DNA from: Myxococcota bacterium
Lineage (GTDB): Bacteria > Myxococcota_A > Polyangia > Palsa-1104 > JAEUJZ01
Assembly: GCA_025057315.1 (NCBI GenBank)
Contig: JANWXW010000061.1
Coordinates: 1 to 64,000, forward strand
Direction of reading: 5' to 3'
DNA length: 64,000 nt
Below, in pieces: positions 9,513 through 20,720 of the stretch. Within the stretch, counting starts at the first letter, position 1. Each line of letters begins with the position of its first letter. The notes below the pieces were generated by a model. That model saw only the letters and a program-made list of their open reading frames with translations, was not told the origin of the DNA and made no database searches. The position numbers were made by a program, and so were the translations under genes.

Positions 9513-11396
9513 ATGCCGGCTGCTGCGCGCCGCATCGACCCGGTGGTGGGGGCGTTGCTGGTCTGCCTGGCCATCTACTATGCTGCCACCCGGGGCATCT
9601 TTCAGGGCAAGGCCTCTGGCGACGGCTACCTGGGCTTTCTGTACCTGCCCGGGCTGGTCTTCCACCACAGCCTGGATCTGGCCCGGCCCGCCCCGGAGTG
9701 GGTTTCCATCCTGGGGCGAGAGAGGACCGGCCGGGTGGCCAACCCGGTGCCCATCGGGGCGGTGGCGGTGTGGCTGCCGCCGTATCTGGTGGGGCTGGGG
9801 CTGCGCCAGGCGGGGGGGGCGCTGGTGGCGGCGGGCCTGCTGCCGGGCTGGCTGCAGGAGCGGCTGCGGCCTCATGTGCCGCCGGCGCGGCCGCTGTCGG
9901 CCCATGGTCCGTTCGACTACTGGATGGCGGGCCTGGGGTCGCTCGCGGCAGGGCTGGTGGGGCTGGGGCTGCTCTTTCGCCTGCTGGTGCGGCGGCTGCC
10001 CGTGGCTGCGGCGCGCCTGGGCGTGCTGAGCGCGGCGCTGGGCACCCCGCTGTGCTTCTATCTGGTCACGCAGCCGCTCTACCAGCATGCGGTGTCGTTC
10101 TTTGCGGTGACGCTGTTTATCGAGCGCTGGGATGCATGGCGGGGGGCCATGACCGGGCGGCGCTGGGCGGCGCTGGGGGCGCTGGGGGGCTTCATGATGC
10201 TGGTCCGGCTGCAGGAGGGGATGTTCCTGCTGCTGCCGGGGCTGGACCTGCTGGGCGGCCTGGTCCGGCAGCTGCGTCAGCGCCGGCTGGGGGCGGCCCT
10301 GCAGTGGGTGGGGCACGGGGCGCTGCTGGTCGGGGTGGCAGCGCTGTGCTTTGCGCCGCAGGCGATCATCTGGTGGTACATGTTTGGCGAGCTGCGGGCG
10401 CCGCAGCCGCCCGGGCACATGCGCTGGGGCAGCCCGGCGCTGGTGGAGACGCTCACCTCCATGCGCGCGGGCCTGCTGCCGTGGATGCCGATCTTGTACC
10501 TGGCGCTGCCGGGGCTGGTGCTGGGGCGGCGCGCGCTGCGCGGCCTGGGGGGACCGCTGCTGCTGCTGTTGGCCCTGGAGTGGTACGTGAACGCCTGCGC
10601 CTGGGACTACCATGGCAGCTGGGGCTTTGGGCCCCGTCGCTTCACCGATGCGGCGGCCACGGTCGGCGCCGGGGTGGGGGGCTTGTGGGCGAGGGTGCGG
10701 GGGCGGGGGGGCCGCGCCGTGCTGGGGGCCCTGCTGGTGGTGCTGCTGGCCTGGAACCTGTGCCTGGGGGAGCTGCTGCGGCGGCGCAAGATCAAGAACT
10801 CGGCGGTGGGGGCCTTCCCGCTGGTGCAGTGGGTGCGCTGGGCGGGCGGGCCGCCGTGGCTGGAGCGATGGGCCGCTCGCTGGGGCTACCCGCCGGCCTG
10901 GCCCGCGGCCTGGGCCTACGCCCTGATCTACCGCATGCCCGCGGTGCACTTTGAGGGGATGGTGGGCAACTACCTGCTCGAGCGGGACTGGCGGGTGCGG
11001 AGCTACATCCTGACGCCGGGGTTCGCCTTCGCCGAGGCGCCGGCGTATGTGATCTCCGGGGTGGCGCCGCCGCCGCCCGGGGGGTGGCGGGCGGGCCAAG
11101 GGGTGCCGGCCGGGCCGGAGGTGCGGCTGCTCGTGCCGCTGTCGGCCCGGGAGCCGGTGCGGATGATCCTATCGGGGGACTTTTCCGGCCAGGCCCGGCA
11201 GGTGCAGGTGTGGTGGAACGGCGAGCGGCTGCCCCAGCTGCCGGCCTCGACGCAGCAGAAGGTGGTGGTGGAGGTCCCCGCGCGCCTGACGCATGCGCGC
11301 GCGCGGCTCAACGAGATCGTGCTGCGGGAGCTGCCGCCGGGCACACGCCTGCAACGGCTGGACCTGCAGTCCTGGACGGCGTGGTGGAAGCGCTAG
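9513..11396 (+). CDS. Polytopic membrane protein, possibly GT-C-like
   Basis: 627 residues with about nine or ten hydrophobic helices between residues 10 and 430 (for example VVGALLVCLAIYYAATRG and AVLGALLVVLLAWNLCL), then a C-terminal soluble portion of roughly 170 residues rich in Val/Arg/Pro that looks beta-structured. The large early loop with SGDGYLGFLYLPGLVFHH, and the conserved-looking WDYHGSWGFGPRRF after a late helix, resemble the layout of polyprenyl-phosphate-sugar-dependent GT-C transferases, but no diagnostic motif is certain. ATG follows the lipoprotein stop by three bases. It converges on the CBS gene with 13 bases between stops. Confidence 0.65.
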   Translation: MPAAARRIDPVVGALLVCLAIYYAATRGIFQGKASGDGYLGFLYLPGLVFHHSLDLARPAPEWVSILGRERTGRVANPVPIGAVAVWLPPYLVGLGLRQAGGALVAAGLLPGWLQERLRPHVPPARPLSAHGPFDYWMAGLGSLAAGLVGLGLLFRLLVRRLPVAAARLGVLSAALGTPLCFYLVTQPLYQHAVSFFAVTLFIERWDAWRGAMTGRRWAALGALGGFMMLVRLQEGMFLLLPGLDLLGGLVRQLRQRRLGAALQWVGHGALLVGVAALCFAPQAIIWWYMFGELRAPQPPGHMRWGSPALVETLTSMRAGLLPWMPILYLALPGLVLGRRALRGLGGPLLLLLALEWYVNACAWDYHGSWGFGPRRFTDAAATVGAGVGGLWARVRGRGGRAVLGALLVVLLAWNLCLGELLRRRKIKNSAVGAFPLVQWVRWAGGPPWLERWAARWGYPPAWPAAWAYALIYRMPAVHFEGMVGNYLLERDWRVRSYILTPGFAFAEAPAYVISGVAPPPPGGWRAGQGVPAGPEVRLLVPLSAREPVRMILSGDFSGQARQVQVWWNGERLPQLPASTQQKVVVEVPARLTHARARLNEIVLRELPPGTRLQRLDLQSWTAWWKR

Positions 11397-11409
11397 CGGC
11401 GGCGTGGGC

Positions 11410-12225
11410 TCAGGCCGCGGCCTCGCGCAGCGCCCGGATGATGTCCACGTAGGAGACGATGCCCACCAGGCGGTCGTCCGCATCGACCACCGGGATGGCG
11501 CCGATGCGGTCGTCGATAAAGCGCTGGGCGACCACGGACAGCGGGGCCTCTTGCCGCACGGTGATGACCGGCGCGGTCATGACGCTGCCCACGGTGAGCA
11601 GCTCCACCTCGTCCAGCTCGTGGCGCAGCGCATCCAGCGGGTCGCCCACCGCGGTGCGGACGTCGCGATCGCTCAGGATGCCAACGACGCGGCCGGCCCC
11701 GTCCAGGACCGGCACGTGGCGCACGTCGCGGTCCACCATGATGCCCACGGCTTCCAGAAACGGCTGTTCTGCCGTGACCGTGGCCACGGCGCGGCGCATG
11801 ATGGTGGCGATGGGGGGGCCGGCCGAGGAGGCCCGCGGGGGACCGGCCACCACCTGGCTGCCGAGCAGGTCGGTGGTGGTCAGGATGCCAACCAGGCGTC
11901 CATTTTCCAGCACGGGCAGGCACCCGATGCGACGGGCCAGCATGCGGGCGCTGGCCTCGGCCACCGAGGCCTCGGGGTCGATCACCTCCACCGGATGGGT
12001 CATAAAGGTCTGCACCGGATCGCGATCGTCGGTGCCACCGGTGGCGCGGTAGCGCAGGATGTCGTGCTCGGTGACGATGCCGACCACCGCACCGGCGTGG
12101 TTGACGACAGGCAGGTGGCGCACATTGCCCCACAGCATCATCTGGCGGGCCAGCGCCAGCTCGTCGTCCGGGCGCACGGTGAGCGGCGTGCGCGTTCGCA
12201 GAAGATCTTTGACTTTCATGGACAT
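11410..12225 (-). CDS. Protein with four CBS domains
   Basis: 271 residues made only of CBS motifs, arranged as two Bateman pairs. Each repeat ends with the typical strand-turn-strand: VVGIVTEHDILR, LVGILTTTDLLG, VVGILSDRDVRT and LVGIVSYVDIIR, preceded by HLPVV/CLPVL/HVPVL/AIPVV. Such stand-alone proteins bind adenine nucleotides and act as energy sensors or regulate partner enzymes; no partner is fused here. The start at 12225 (ATG-TCC-ATG) has GAAGAGG upstream; the ATG two codons later is possible. No membrane segment. Confidence 0.9.
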   Translation of the reverse strand: MSMKVKDLLRTRTPLTVRPDDELALARQMMLWGNVRHLPVVNHAGAVVGIVTEHDILRYRATGGTDDRDPVQTFMTHPVEVIDPEASVAEASARMLARRIGCLPVLENGRLVGILTTTDLLGSQVVAGPPRASSAGPPIATIMRRAVATVTAEQPFLEAVGIMVDRDVRHVPVLDGAGRVVGILSDRDVRTAVGDPLDALRHELDEVELLTVGSVMTAPVITVRQEAPLSVVAQRFIDDRIGAIPVVDADDRLVGIVSYVDIIRALREAAA

Positions 12226-12243
12226 GGGGCCTCTTCCGGGCGC

Positions 12244-12249
12244 ATTGTA
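12244..12249 (-). promoter_or_regulatory. Possible -10 hexamer (TACAAT) of the CBS gene
   Basis: TACAAT on the minus strand, 18 bases before the CBS start, leaving room for the GAAGAGG ribosome-binding site. No TTGACA-like -35. The rest of the 266-base gap 12226-12491 is G-rich and shows nothing else I can name. Confidence 0.35.
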
Positions 12250-12491
12250 GCGGAGCGGCGCGGCAGGGCCAGCGCGTGCAACCCTCTTTGGCAGCGCTCT
12301 GTTGCGGCCTTCATTGTCTTCTTGTCTTCTTTGTTTGGCGTTGTTGGGCGATGCGAGCGATCGCCTCGGGGGTGGGGCCCGTCCGGCTGCGCTGGGGCCG
12401 CGGGCGAGGGCTCCGGGGCAGGGGGCGAGGCCGGGTGCGTGCGGCCGGGGCCTGGGGCCTCCTGAGAGGGGGCCGGCTGGCAGGGGGACGC

Positions 12492-14849
<2,358 letters not shown>

Positions 14850-14950
14850 GGACCCGGCCTCCACGGGCTTGCGCATGAGCATGAGAATGTTCAAGTATAT
14901 GCGTTCGGACCGGGCGCGCCAGCTATGCTACACTGCCCTGTCTTGACAGC

Positions 14951-15556
14951 ATGCACCGCCCCAACATGGTCCACGACATCCCCCCCTACGACGAGCACCG
15001 CAACCTGCGCGTGGTCGTCGAGACACCACGGGGCTCCAGCGTCAAGCTGAAGTACGACGACAAGCTGGGCTACTTTAGCATGGCGCGGATCTTGCCACTG
15101 GGGGTCATCTATCCCTACGATTTTGGCTTTGTGCCCCAAACGCTGGCCCAGGACGGCGATCCCATCGATGTGCTGGTGCTGCTGGAGGCCACCACCTACC
15201 CGGGGATCGTCGTGTCCTGCCGGCTGCTCGGGGCGCTGCAGATTGAGGAGCGAGGCATGCGCGGCCGCCCCAACCACCGCCTGGTGGCGCTGCCGGCCCG
15301 GCCGGGCCGCAAGGAGGACATCCGGGACCTGTCGGGCCTGAACGACCGCGTGCAGCGCGAGCTGGAGCGGTTCTTTCTGATGGCCACGGCCTTTACCGCC
15401 AAGGATCCGCAGATTCGCGGCTGGGTGGGCCCCGAGGCAGCGGGCGAGATGGTGCAGAAGGCCATCCATCGCTATCGCGAGCGGCACCGGTCCCGACCGG
15501 CCGAGTCGGGGGCGCCACCGGTGTCGCCGCTGCCCTCTCCGGCCTCCAAGGAGTGA
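14951..15556 (+). CDS. ppa: Inorganic pyrophosphatase, family I
   Basis: 201 residues. Hydrolyses pyrophosphate to drive biosynthesis. The family I signature is intact (DGDPIDVLVLLE), with the substrate-binding stretch ETPRGSSVKLKYD, the YPYDFGFVP block, and K/D residues downstream (KEDIRDLSGL). The C-terminal 30 residues (Arg/Ser/Pro-rich) extend past the usual end. The ATG at 14951 was kept; MVHDIPPYDE seven codons later is an alternative. TACACT at about 14930 could be a -10. A GTG start of the next gene lies four bases after its stop. Confidence 0.93.
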   Translation: MHRPNMVHDIPPYDEHRNLRVVVETPRGSSVKLKYDDKLGYFSMARILPLGVIYPYDFGFVPQTLAQDGDPIDVLVLLEATTYPGIVVSCRLLGALQIEERGMRGRPNHRLVALPARPGRKEDIRDLSGLNDRVQRELERFFLMATAFTAKDPQIRGWVGPEAAGEMVQKAIHRYRERHRSRPAESGAPPVSPLPSPASKE

Positions 15557-15559
15557 GCC

Positions 15560-16453
15560 GTGCCACGTCCGACGCGGGTGCCAGGCCTCGGTCCGGACAC
15601 GCCCCGACGGGAGGGGCTGCGGCGGCTCGTTGAGGCCCGTTTGCAGGATGTGCTCCACCATGCCGGCCCGTTGGCCCAGGGCGGCGAGGCCGGGCCAGAG
15701 GAGGTGGAGCGCGTGCATGATGCCCGTGTGGCGACGCGGCGGCTGGGTGCGGTCTTGGGCTTATACCCGCTGCAGCCGGCCGAGCGTTGGGCGGAGGCGA
15801 GGCAGGAGATTGCCAGCCTGCGGCGGGCGCTGGGCCAGGTGCGGGACCTGGACCTGCTGCAGCTGTTTGTGCAGCGGGAGCGCTCTGGCGCCCAAGGGGC
15901 GGCGGAGGTGGCGCTGCAGGGGCTGGCTGCGCGGCTGGAGGCCCATCGCCACCAGGCCCGGGGGGCGCTGCAGCAGCAGGTGGTGCGCTTTGTCCAAGGG
16001 CCAGGGGTCCGGATCGTGCAGCGGGCCCTGGGGGAGCTGTCCTGTGGCCAGGGGCGGCTCGGCGGTCGTGCCATGCGGCGGCGTCTGCTGCGGCGGCTCC
16101 GGCGGGCCCAGCGGTGGCTGGGGCCCGCGCTGGGGGGCGGGGCGGACTTTGTGCACGAGCTGCGCATCGCGATCAAGAAGCTGCGCTACCACGCCGAGCC
16201 TTTGGTCGGCATTGTCGCCGAGGCAGAGGGGCTGCTGGCAGCCTTGCCGGAGCTGCAGCAGGGCCTGGGAGAGCTGCACGACCACGATGCGCATCTGCGT
16301 TGGATCGTGGAGGAGCTGGCCCAGGGACCGCCGCAGGAGCAGGCCGGGCATCTGCTGCTGCTGCGCCGCAGCGTGGCCGAGCGGAAGCGGCTGTGGCCCC
16401 AGGTGCACAAGGCCCTGCTGGCCTGGCAGGCAGGGGGCTTCGGGCTGGCCTAG
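15560..16453 (+). CDS. CHAD-domain protein (polyphosphate-associated)
   Basis: 297 residues, GTG start with AAGGAG upstream. CHAD is an all-helical fold with conserved basic residues that binds inorganic polyphosphate. The two halves show the expected repeats: VHDARVATRRLGAVLGLY and LGQVRDLDLLQ in the first, HELRIAIKKLRYHAEPL and GLGELHDHDAHLRW in the second. No CYTH (triphosphatase) domain is fused. Directly behind ppa and facing sixA, with which it shares the last four bases on opposite strands, so it sits in a phosphate-handling neighbourhood. Confidence 0.88.
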   Translation: MPRPTRVPGLGPDTPRREGLRRLVEARLQDVLHHAGPLAQGGEAGPEEVERVHDARVATRRLGAVLGLYPLQPAERWAEARQEIASLRRALGQVRDLDLLQLFVQRERSGAQGAAEVALQGLAARLEAHRHQARGALQQQVVRFVQGPGVRIVQRALGELSCGQGRLGGRAMRRRLLRRLRRAQRWLGPALGGGADFVHELRIAIKKLRYHAEPLVGIVAEAEGLLAALPELQQGLGELHDHDAHLRWIVEELAQGPPQEQAGHLLLLRRSVAERKRLWPQVHKALLAWQAGGFGLA

Positions 16454-16920
16454 GGTTCCAGCAGGTAGCGCAGCACCGCCGGGTGGGGACCCTTTTGCCC
16501 CAGGCGCAGCGCGGCGATGGCGCCCTTGCGCAACCGCACCGACGGCAGCGGGCCGCACAGCTCGTACAGCAGCAGCCCGAGCAGCGGCTCGTGTCCCACC
16601 AGGGCCACATCCCGCGGCTCCTCGCGCAGAAGCGCCAGAACCGGGCGCACCGAGCCATCCGGGCCCAGCTCCTTGCGCACCTCGACCGGGCCGCGGAAGC
16701 GGAGGGCGCGCGCGAGCAGCTCGGCGGTCATCACGGCGCGCGGCAACGGGCTGGTGAGGATGGCCGCCACAGGGTCGGGCTCCTCGCGCCGCCGGAGTCG
16801 CCGCGCCACGCGCCGGAAGCGGCGGCGGCCCCGCTGCGTCAGCCAGCGGTGATCGTCCAGCTCCAGCACGCCGCGCGGGATGGCCTCGGCGTGCCGCACC
16901 AGAAAGACATGTTGCGCCAT
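16450..16920 (-). CDS. sixA: SixA-type phosphohistidine phosphatase
   Basis: 156 residues, normal for SixA. Histidine-phosphatase fold: catalytic LVRHAEAI at the N-terminus, Arg in TSPLPRAVMTAE, and VGHEPLL with the second catalytic His. It removes phosphate from histidine in signalling proteins (ArcB and the nitrogen PTS in enterobacteria; partner here unknown). Last gene of the long minus-strand operon, starting nine bases after suhB. Confidence 0.88.
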   Translation of the reverse strand: MAQHVFLVRHAEAIPRGVLELDDHRWLTQRGRRRFRRVARRLRRREEPDPVAAILTSPLPRAVMTAELLARALRFRGPVEVRKELGPDGSVRPVLALLREEPRDVALVGHEPLLGLLLYELCGPLPSVRLRKGAIAALRLGQKGPHPAVLRYLLEP

Positions 16921-16929
16921 GGCTGCAGC

Positions 16930-17745
16930 TTACCGGAACGGCCCGCGCTGGGTGGCCCCCAGGGCGGCCAGCAGGGCCTCGTGGAGGTGGCCATTGGTGG
17001 CCACCGCGTCTCCCTGCCACAGGTTGACCGGCCGGCCCTGCCAGTCGCTCGTGCGTCCTCCCGCTTCCTCGACGAGCAGCAGGCCGGCTGCCAGATCCCA
17101 GGGCTTCATCTTCATCTCCCAGTAGCCATCGAGCCACCCACAGGCCACCAGGGCCAGATCGAGCGCCGCCGACCCCAGGCGCCGTACGCCGTGCACCCGT
17201 TTTTCCAGCGCAGCAAACTGCGCCAGGTTGTCCTGCTCTGAGCTGCGCTTGTCGTAGGGAAACCCGGTGACCAGCAGGGCCTCGTCCAGCACTGTCGTCT
17301 GCGAGACAGCCAAGGGGCGGCCGTTGCAAAACGCCCCCCCACCCCGCACGGCCGTAAAGGTCCAGCCCAGGGCCGGTGCCACCACCACACCGACGCGAAC
17401 GACCCCCTGGACCTCGCAGGCGATGGAGACGGAAAACAGGGGCAAGCCGTGGGCGAAGTTGGTGGTGCCATCCAGCGGATCGACAATCCAGCGGGGCGCA
17501 TCGGGGCTGCCCGGCTGGGCGCCGCCCTCTTCGGCCAGCACCGCGTGGCTGGGGTAGCGAGCCCGCAGCCCGGCCACGATGGTCTGTTCCGCCTCGCGGT
17601 CAAAGCGCGTCACCAGGTCGGCACGCTCGCCCTTGCTCTCTGCCTGCTGGGGCGACATCGCGCCGGCCCGCAGCACGGCCCCCGCCTCCTCGGCGAGTGC
17701 GCGGGCTGTGTCCAGATAGAGCAGGTCCTCGCTGCGCGGTGCCAT
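16930..17745 (-). CDS. suhB: Inositol-1-monophosphatase family protein
   Basis: 271 residues. Mg-dependent phosphatase: LAEEGG (first metal ligand), WIVDPLDGTTNFAHG (the DPxDGT motif) and KPWDLAAGLLLVEEAGG (C-terminal signature). Hydrolyses inositol phosphates and related phosphomonoesters; with Ino1 (30.9 kb) it would release free myo-inositol. SuhB may also act on transcription or ribosome assembly as in E. coli. Starts 27 bases after mpl and ends nine bases before sixA on the same strand. Confidence 0.92.
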   Translation of the reverse strand: MAPRSEDLLYLDTARALAEEAGAVLRAGAMSPQQAESKGERADLVTRFDREAEQTIVAGLRARYPSHAVLAEEGGAQPGSPDAPRWIVDPLDGTTNFAHGLPLFSVSIACEVQGVVRVGVVVAPALGWTFTAVRGGGAFCNGRPLAVSQTTVLDEALLVTGFPYDKRSSEQDNLAQFAALEKRVHGVRRLGSAALDLALVACGWLDGYWEMKMKPWDLAAGLLLVEEAGGRTSDWQGRPVNLWQGDAVATNGHLHEALLAALGATQRGPFR

Positions 17746-17772
17746 GTCCGAACCAATCCACCTAGGACAGCA

Positions 17773-19605
17773 TCACAGGTCGAGCTGCATCACCACGGCG
17801 TTGTGGCAGCGGCCGATGCGGAACTCGCTGGAGCGTTGCACCGCCTCTGTCACGTCGGTGGGCTGGACCGGCCGGAAGCCAAATTTTTCGGCAAAAAAGT
17901 CGGTGGCATGCTCGGTGAGCAAAAAGATGCGGCGCAGGCCCCAGCGCCGGGCGCGGCTGATGGCGGCGTCGGCGAGCATCCAGCCCAACCCCTCGCCGCG
18001 TCGCTCTGGGACCACGGCCAGCGAGCGCAGCAGGGAGTCCTCGCCATACACCTCCAGGCCCACGCAACCCACCACCTTGCCGTCGGCCTCGCGCAGCACC
18101 AGGAAGTTGGCCAGATCTGGCGCCAGGCCCTCGGTGGGCAGGTTCACCCGCTGCAGCAGGGCCAGCACGCTGTCCAGGTCTGCCGGGGTCGCCGGTTCCA
18201 CCGAGTCGCCCAGGCGGCGCAGGAGCCGATCGTGCAGTCCGTCGAAGCTGCCGGAGGACATCACGACCACCGTGTCGCCAGCGGCCACGCGTCCCGCCAG
18301 ATGATCGACGATGGCATCGACTCCTGTGAAGGTCCGCGCTGGCACCCCGCGGCCGCGGATGTCGGCGGCCAGCTTCTCCAGGTCGAGGCGGTTGTCTGGC
18401 GGGGCCTTGTGGGGCTGATGCACCGGCGCCAGGCAGACCTCATCGGCCACGGCGAGCGCCTGGGCGAGCTCCTGCTGGAAGGTGGCGGTCCGGCTGGTGG
18501 CGCTGCGCGGCTCAAAGACCGCAAACAGCCGGCCTGGGCCAAAGCGCCCCCGCAGGCCGTGCAGGGTCTTCTCGATGGCCGTCGGATGGTGGGCAAAATC
18601 GTCCACGACAGAGACGCCCTGGGCCAGGCCGCGGAGCTCCTGCCGGCGCTTGACACCGGCAAAGAGGCGTACCCCGCGCTGGATCTCCTCGGAGCTGAGC
18701 CCCAAGGCCCACAGGGCCGCAATGGCGCCCAGGGCATTTTCGATGTTGTAGCTGCCTGGCAGGCCGGTCTCGAAGGTGCCGACCCGCTCGCCGTGGCGCA
18801 AGACGTCAAAGAGCGTCCGTCCGCCCGGGCGCGTGCCGAGGATTTGGGCGCGCCAGTCCAGGCCGGGGGTTCCCTCAGGGGCCAGGGCGTACCGCTCCAC
18901 CCGGCTGCGCGCCTCGGCTGCTACCTCCAGGGCCCCCTGGGAGCTGCCGCACACAAGGAGCAGGCCGTCCTGGGGCAGCAGCGCCACCAGCTCGGCAAAG
19001 CTGCGCTGGATGGCCCGCAGGTCCTGGTAGATGTCCACGTGGTCCAGCTCGACCGAGGAGATGAGCGCGATGTGCGGGCGGTAGTGCAGGAACTTGGCCT
19101 TTTTGTCGAAGAAGGCGGTGTCGTATTCGTCGCCCTCGATGACAAAGGGACCGCTCCCCAGGGCGAAGGAGGCGGGCAGGTTCAGGGGCACGCCCCCGAT
19201 GAGATAGCCTGGGTCGCGACCGGCCTGGGCCAGCACGAAGCTGCACAGGGCGGTGGTGGTCGTCTTGCCGTGCGTGCCGGCGACAACCAGCGTCTTCCGG
19301 TCGGGCAGCACCAGCTCTTCCAGCAGGGCGGGAAACGAGGTGAGGCGAAGGCCGCGGGCCTGCGCTGCCAGCACCTCCACATGATCGCGACGGCAGATGT
19401 TGCCCACCACCACGACATCGGGTCCCCAGTCTAGGTTCTCTGCGCGGTAGCCCTCAAGCAGGGGCACGCCCAGGGCGCGCAGCTGGGTGGACATGGGGGG
19501 GTAGACGTGCTCGTCCGAGCCGCGAACCTCGTGGCCCGCCTGCTTGAACAACCCCGCTGCAGCGCCCATGCCTGTGCCGCAAATACCAATCAGGTGCAGC
19601 TTCAC
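17773..19605 (-). CDS. mpl: Mpl ligase fused to a GNAT acetyltransferase domain
   Basis: 610 residues; Mpl alone is about 450-460. Residues 1 to about 460 are UDP-MurNAc:tripeptide ligase, which recycles L-Ala-gamma-D-Glu-mesoDAP into wall precursor: HLIGICGTGMG at the N-terminus, P-loop VAGTHGKTTTT (about 109-117), EGDEYDTAFFDK, SSVELDHVDIY, DDFAHHPTAI. From about 467 to the end is a GNAT domain similar to ArsN2-like acetyltransferases (LRSLAVVPERRGEGLG is the acetyl-CoA loop; FFAEKFGFRPV follows). The GTG start at 19605 has a perfect AAGGAGG eight bases before it. The joint lies inside one frame with no sign of frameshift. Cell-wall recycling plus acetylation of a precursor or amino group is inferred. 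Confidence 0.9.
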   Translation of the reverse strand: MKLHLIGICGTGMGAAAGLFKQAGHEVRGSDEHVYPPMSTQLRALGVPLLEGYRAENLDWGPDVVVVGNICRRDHVEVLAAQARGLRLTSFPALLEELVLPDRKTLVVAGTHGKTTTTALCSFVLAQAGRDPGYLIGGVPLNLPASFALGSGPFVIEGDEYDTAFFDKKAKFLHYRPHIALISSVELDHVDIYQDLRAIQRSFAELVALLPQDGLLLVCGSSQGALEVAAEARSRVERYALAPEGTPGLDWRAQILGTRPGGRTLFDVLRHGERVGTFETGLPGSYNIENALGAIAALWALGLSSEEIQRGVRLFAGVKRRQELRGLAQGVSVVDDFAHHPTAIEKTLHGLRGRFGPGRLFAVFEPRSATSRTATFQQELAQALAVADEVCLAPVHQPHKAPPDNRLDLEKLAADIRGRGVPARTFTGVDAIVDHLAGRVAAGDTVVVMSSGSFDGLHDRLLRRLGDSVEPATPADLDSVLALLQRVNLPTEGLAPDLANFLVLREADGKVVGCVGLEVYGEDSLLRSLAVVPERRGEGLGWMLADAAISRARRWGLRRIFLLTEHATDFFAEKFGFRPVQPTDVTEAVQRSSEFRIGRCHNAVVMQLDL

Positions 19606-19640
19606 GCGTTTGGCCTCCTTGAGGTGGCGAACATAGCAGC

Positions 19641-20720
19641 CTACCGCAGCTCGCTCAGCGCAGCCAGGACCGCGTCGCCACAGGCGGATGTAGACAGGGT
19701 TCCGCCCAGGTCCGGCGTGGTCTGGCCGCTGCGGACCACATGGGTCACCGCGTGCCGCACCCGCCCCGCTGCCCTGCTTTCCCCAATGTGATCGAGCAGC
19801 ATGGCCAGGGAGAGGATGGCGCCCAGCGGGTTGGCCACCCCCCGGCCCGCGATGTCGGGCGCCGAGCCGTGCACCGGCTCGAACAGGGAGCAGCGGCCGG
19901 GATGGATGTTGCCCGAAGGAGCCAGGCCGAGCCCCCCGCACAGCGCCGCGCCCAGGTCGGTCAGGATGTCGCCAAAGAGGTTGTTGGTGACGATGACATC
20001 GAAGCGCTCCGGGGCACGTACCATCTCCATGGCGCACACATCGATGTACAGGTGTTGGGCGGCCACATCCGGATACTCGGCGCGCAGCTCGGCAAAGACG
20101 CGCTGCCACAGGCCGTGGGCTTGCGGCATGGCGTTGGACTTGTCCGTCATGCACAGCCGGGCCGGGCGGCCCAAGCGGCGGCCGAGGTCGCGGGCAAACG
20201 AGAAGGCAGCGCGCTGGATGCGCTCGACGCCTTTGCGGGTGTTGATGTCTTCGTTGATGGCAATCTCGTCGGGCGTGCCCCGCCGGAAGGTGCCTCCCAC
20301 GCCGGCGTAGATCCCTTCGGTGTTCTCGCGGAAGACGGTGATCCGGATGTCCTCGCAGCGCTTGCCTCTTAGCGGCGTCAGCCGATCGTCCAGAAGCTCA
20401 ATCGGGCGCAGGTTGATATAGAGGTCCAGCTGGAAGCGCAGGCCGAGGAGCACGTCGCGGGCCACCACCTGGTCTGGCACCCGCGGATCGCCCAGGGCGC
20501 CAAACAAAATGGCGTCGAATTGCTGGGCCAGCATGGCCGCGGCCCCTTGGGGCAGGGTCTCGCCGGTGGCCAGCCAGTGCTCGGCTGACCAGGGGAAGGA
20601 GGTGGTTGTGATGGGCAGATCGAGCGCCGACAGGACGCGCAGGGCCTGCCCGATGACCTCGGGGCCGATGCCATCGCCGGGGATGACCGCGATGCGTCGG
20701 CTGCGTTGGGGGTCAGTCAT
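19641..20720 (-). CDS. Isopropylmalate/isocitrate-type beta-decarboxylating dehydrogenase
   Basis: 359 residues, NAD(P)-dependent oxidative decarboxylase. IAVIPGDGIGPEV opens the fold; NLFGDILTDLGAALCGGLGLAPSG is represented by NNLFGDILTDLGAALCGGLG; EPVHGSAPDIAGRGVANP is present. The specificity loop reads FRENTEGIYAGVGG rather than the ELTGGIYFG of classical LeuB, placing it with the tartrate/homoisocitrate/archaeal-LeuB side. It may still serve leucine synthesis; no other leu gene is near. Its ATG overlaps the upstream lipoprotein stop by 4 bases; mpl starts 35 bases downstream. Confidence 0.87.
   Translation of the reverse strand: MTDPQRSRRIAVIPGDGIGPEVIGQALRVLSALDLPITTTSFPWSAEHWLATGETLPQGAAAMLAQQFDAILFGALGDPRVPDQVVARDVLLGLRFQLDLYINLRPIELLDDRLTPLRGKRCEDIRITVFRENTEGIYAGVGGTFRRGTPDEIAINEDINTRKGVERIQRAAFSFARDLGRRLGRPARLCMTDKSNAMPQAHGLWQRVFAELRAEYPDVAAQHLYIDVCAMEMVRAPERFDVIVTNNLFGDILTDLGAALCGGLGLAPSGNIHPGRCSLFEPVHGSAPDIAGRGVANPLGAILSLAMLLDHIGESRAAGRVRHAVTHVVRSGQTTPDLGGTLSTSACGDAVLAALSELR

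Noticed and set aside
14943..14948. Perfect TTGACA just before ppa
   Set aside because: It ends two bases before the ATG, so it cannot be the -35 of ppa; no gene downstream would use it.
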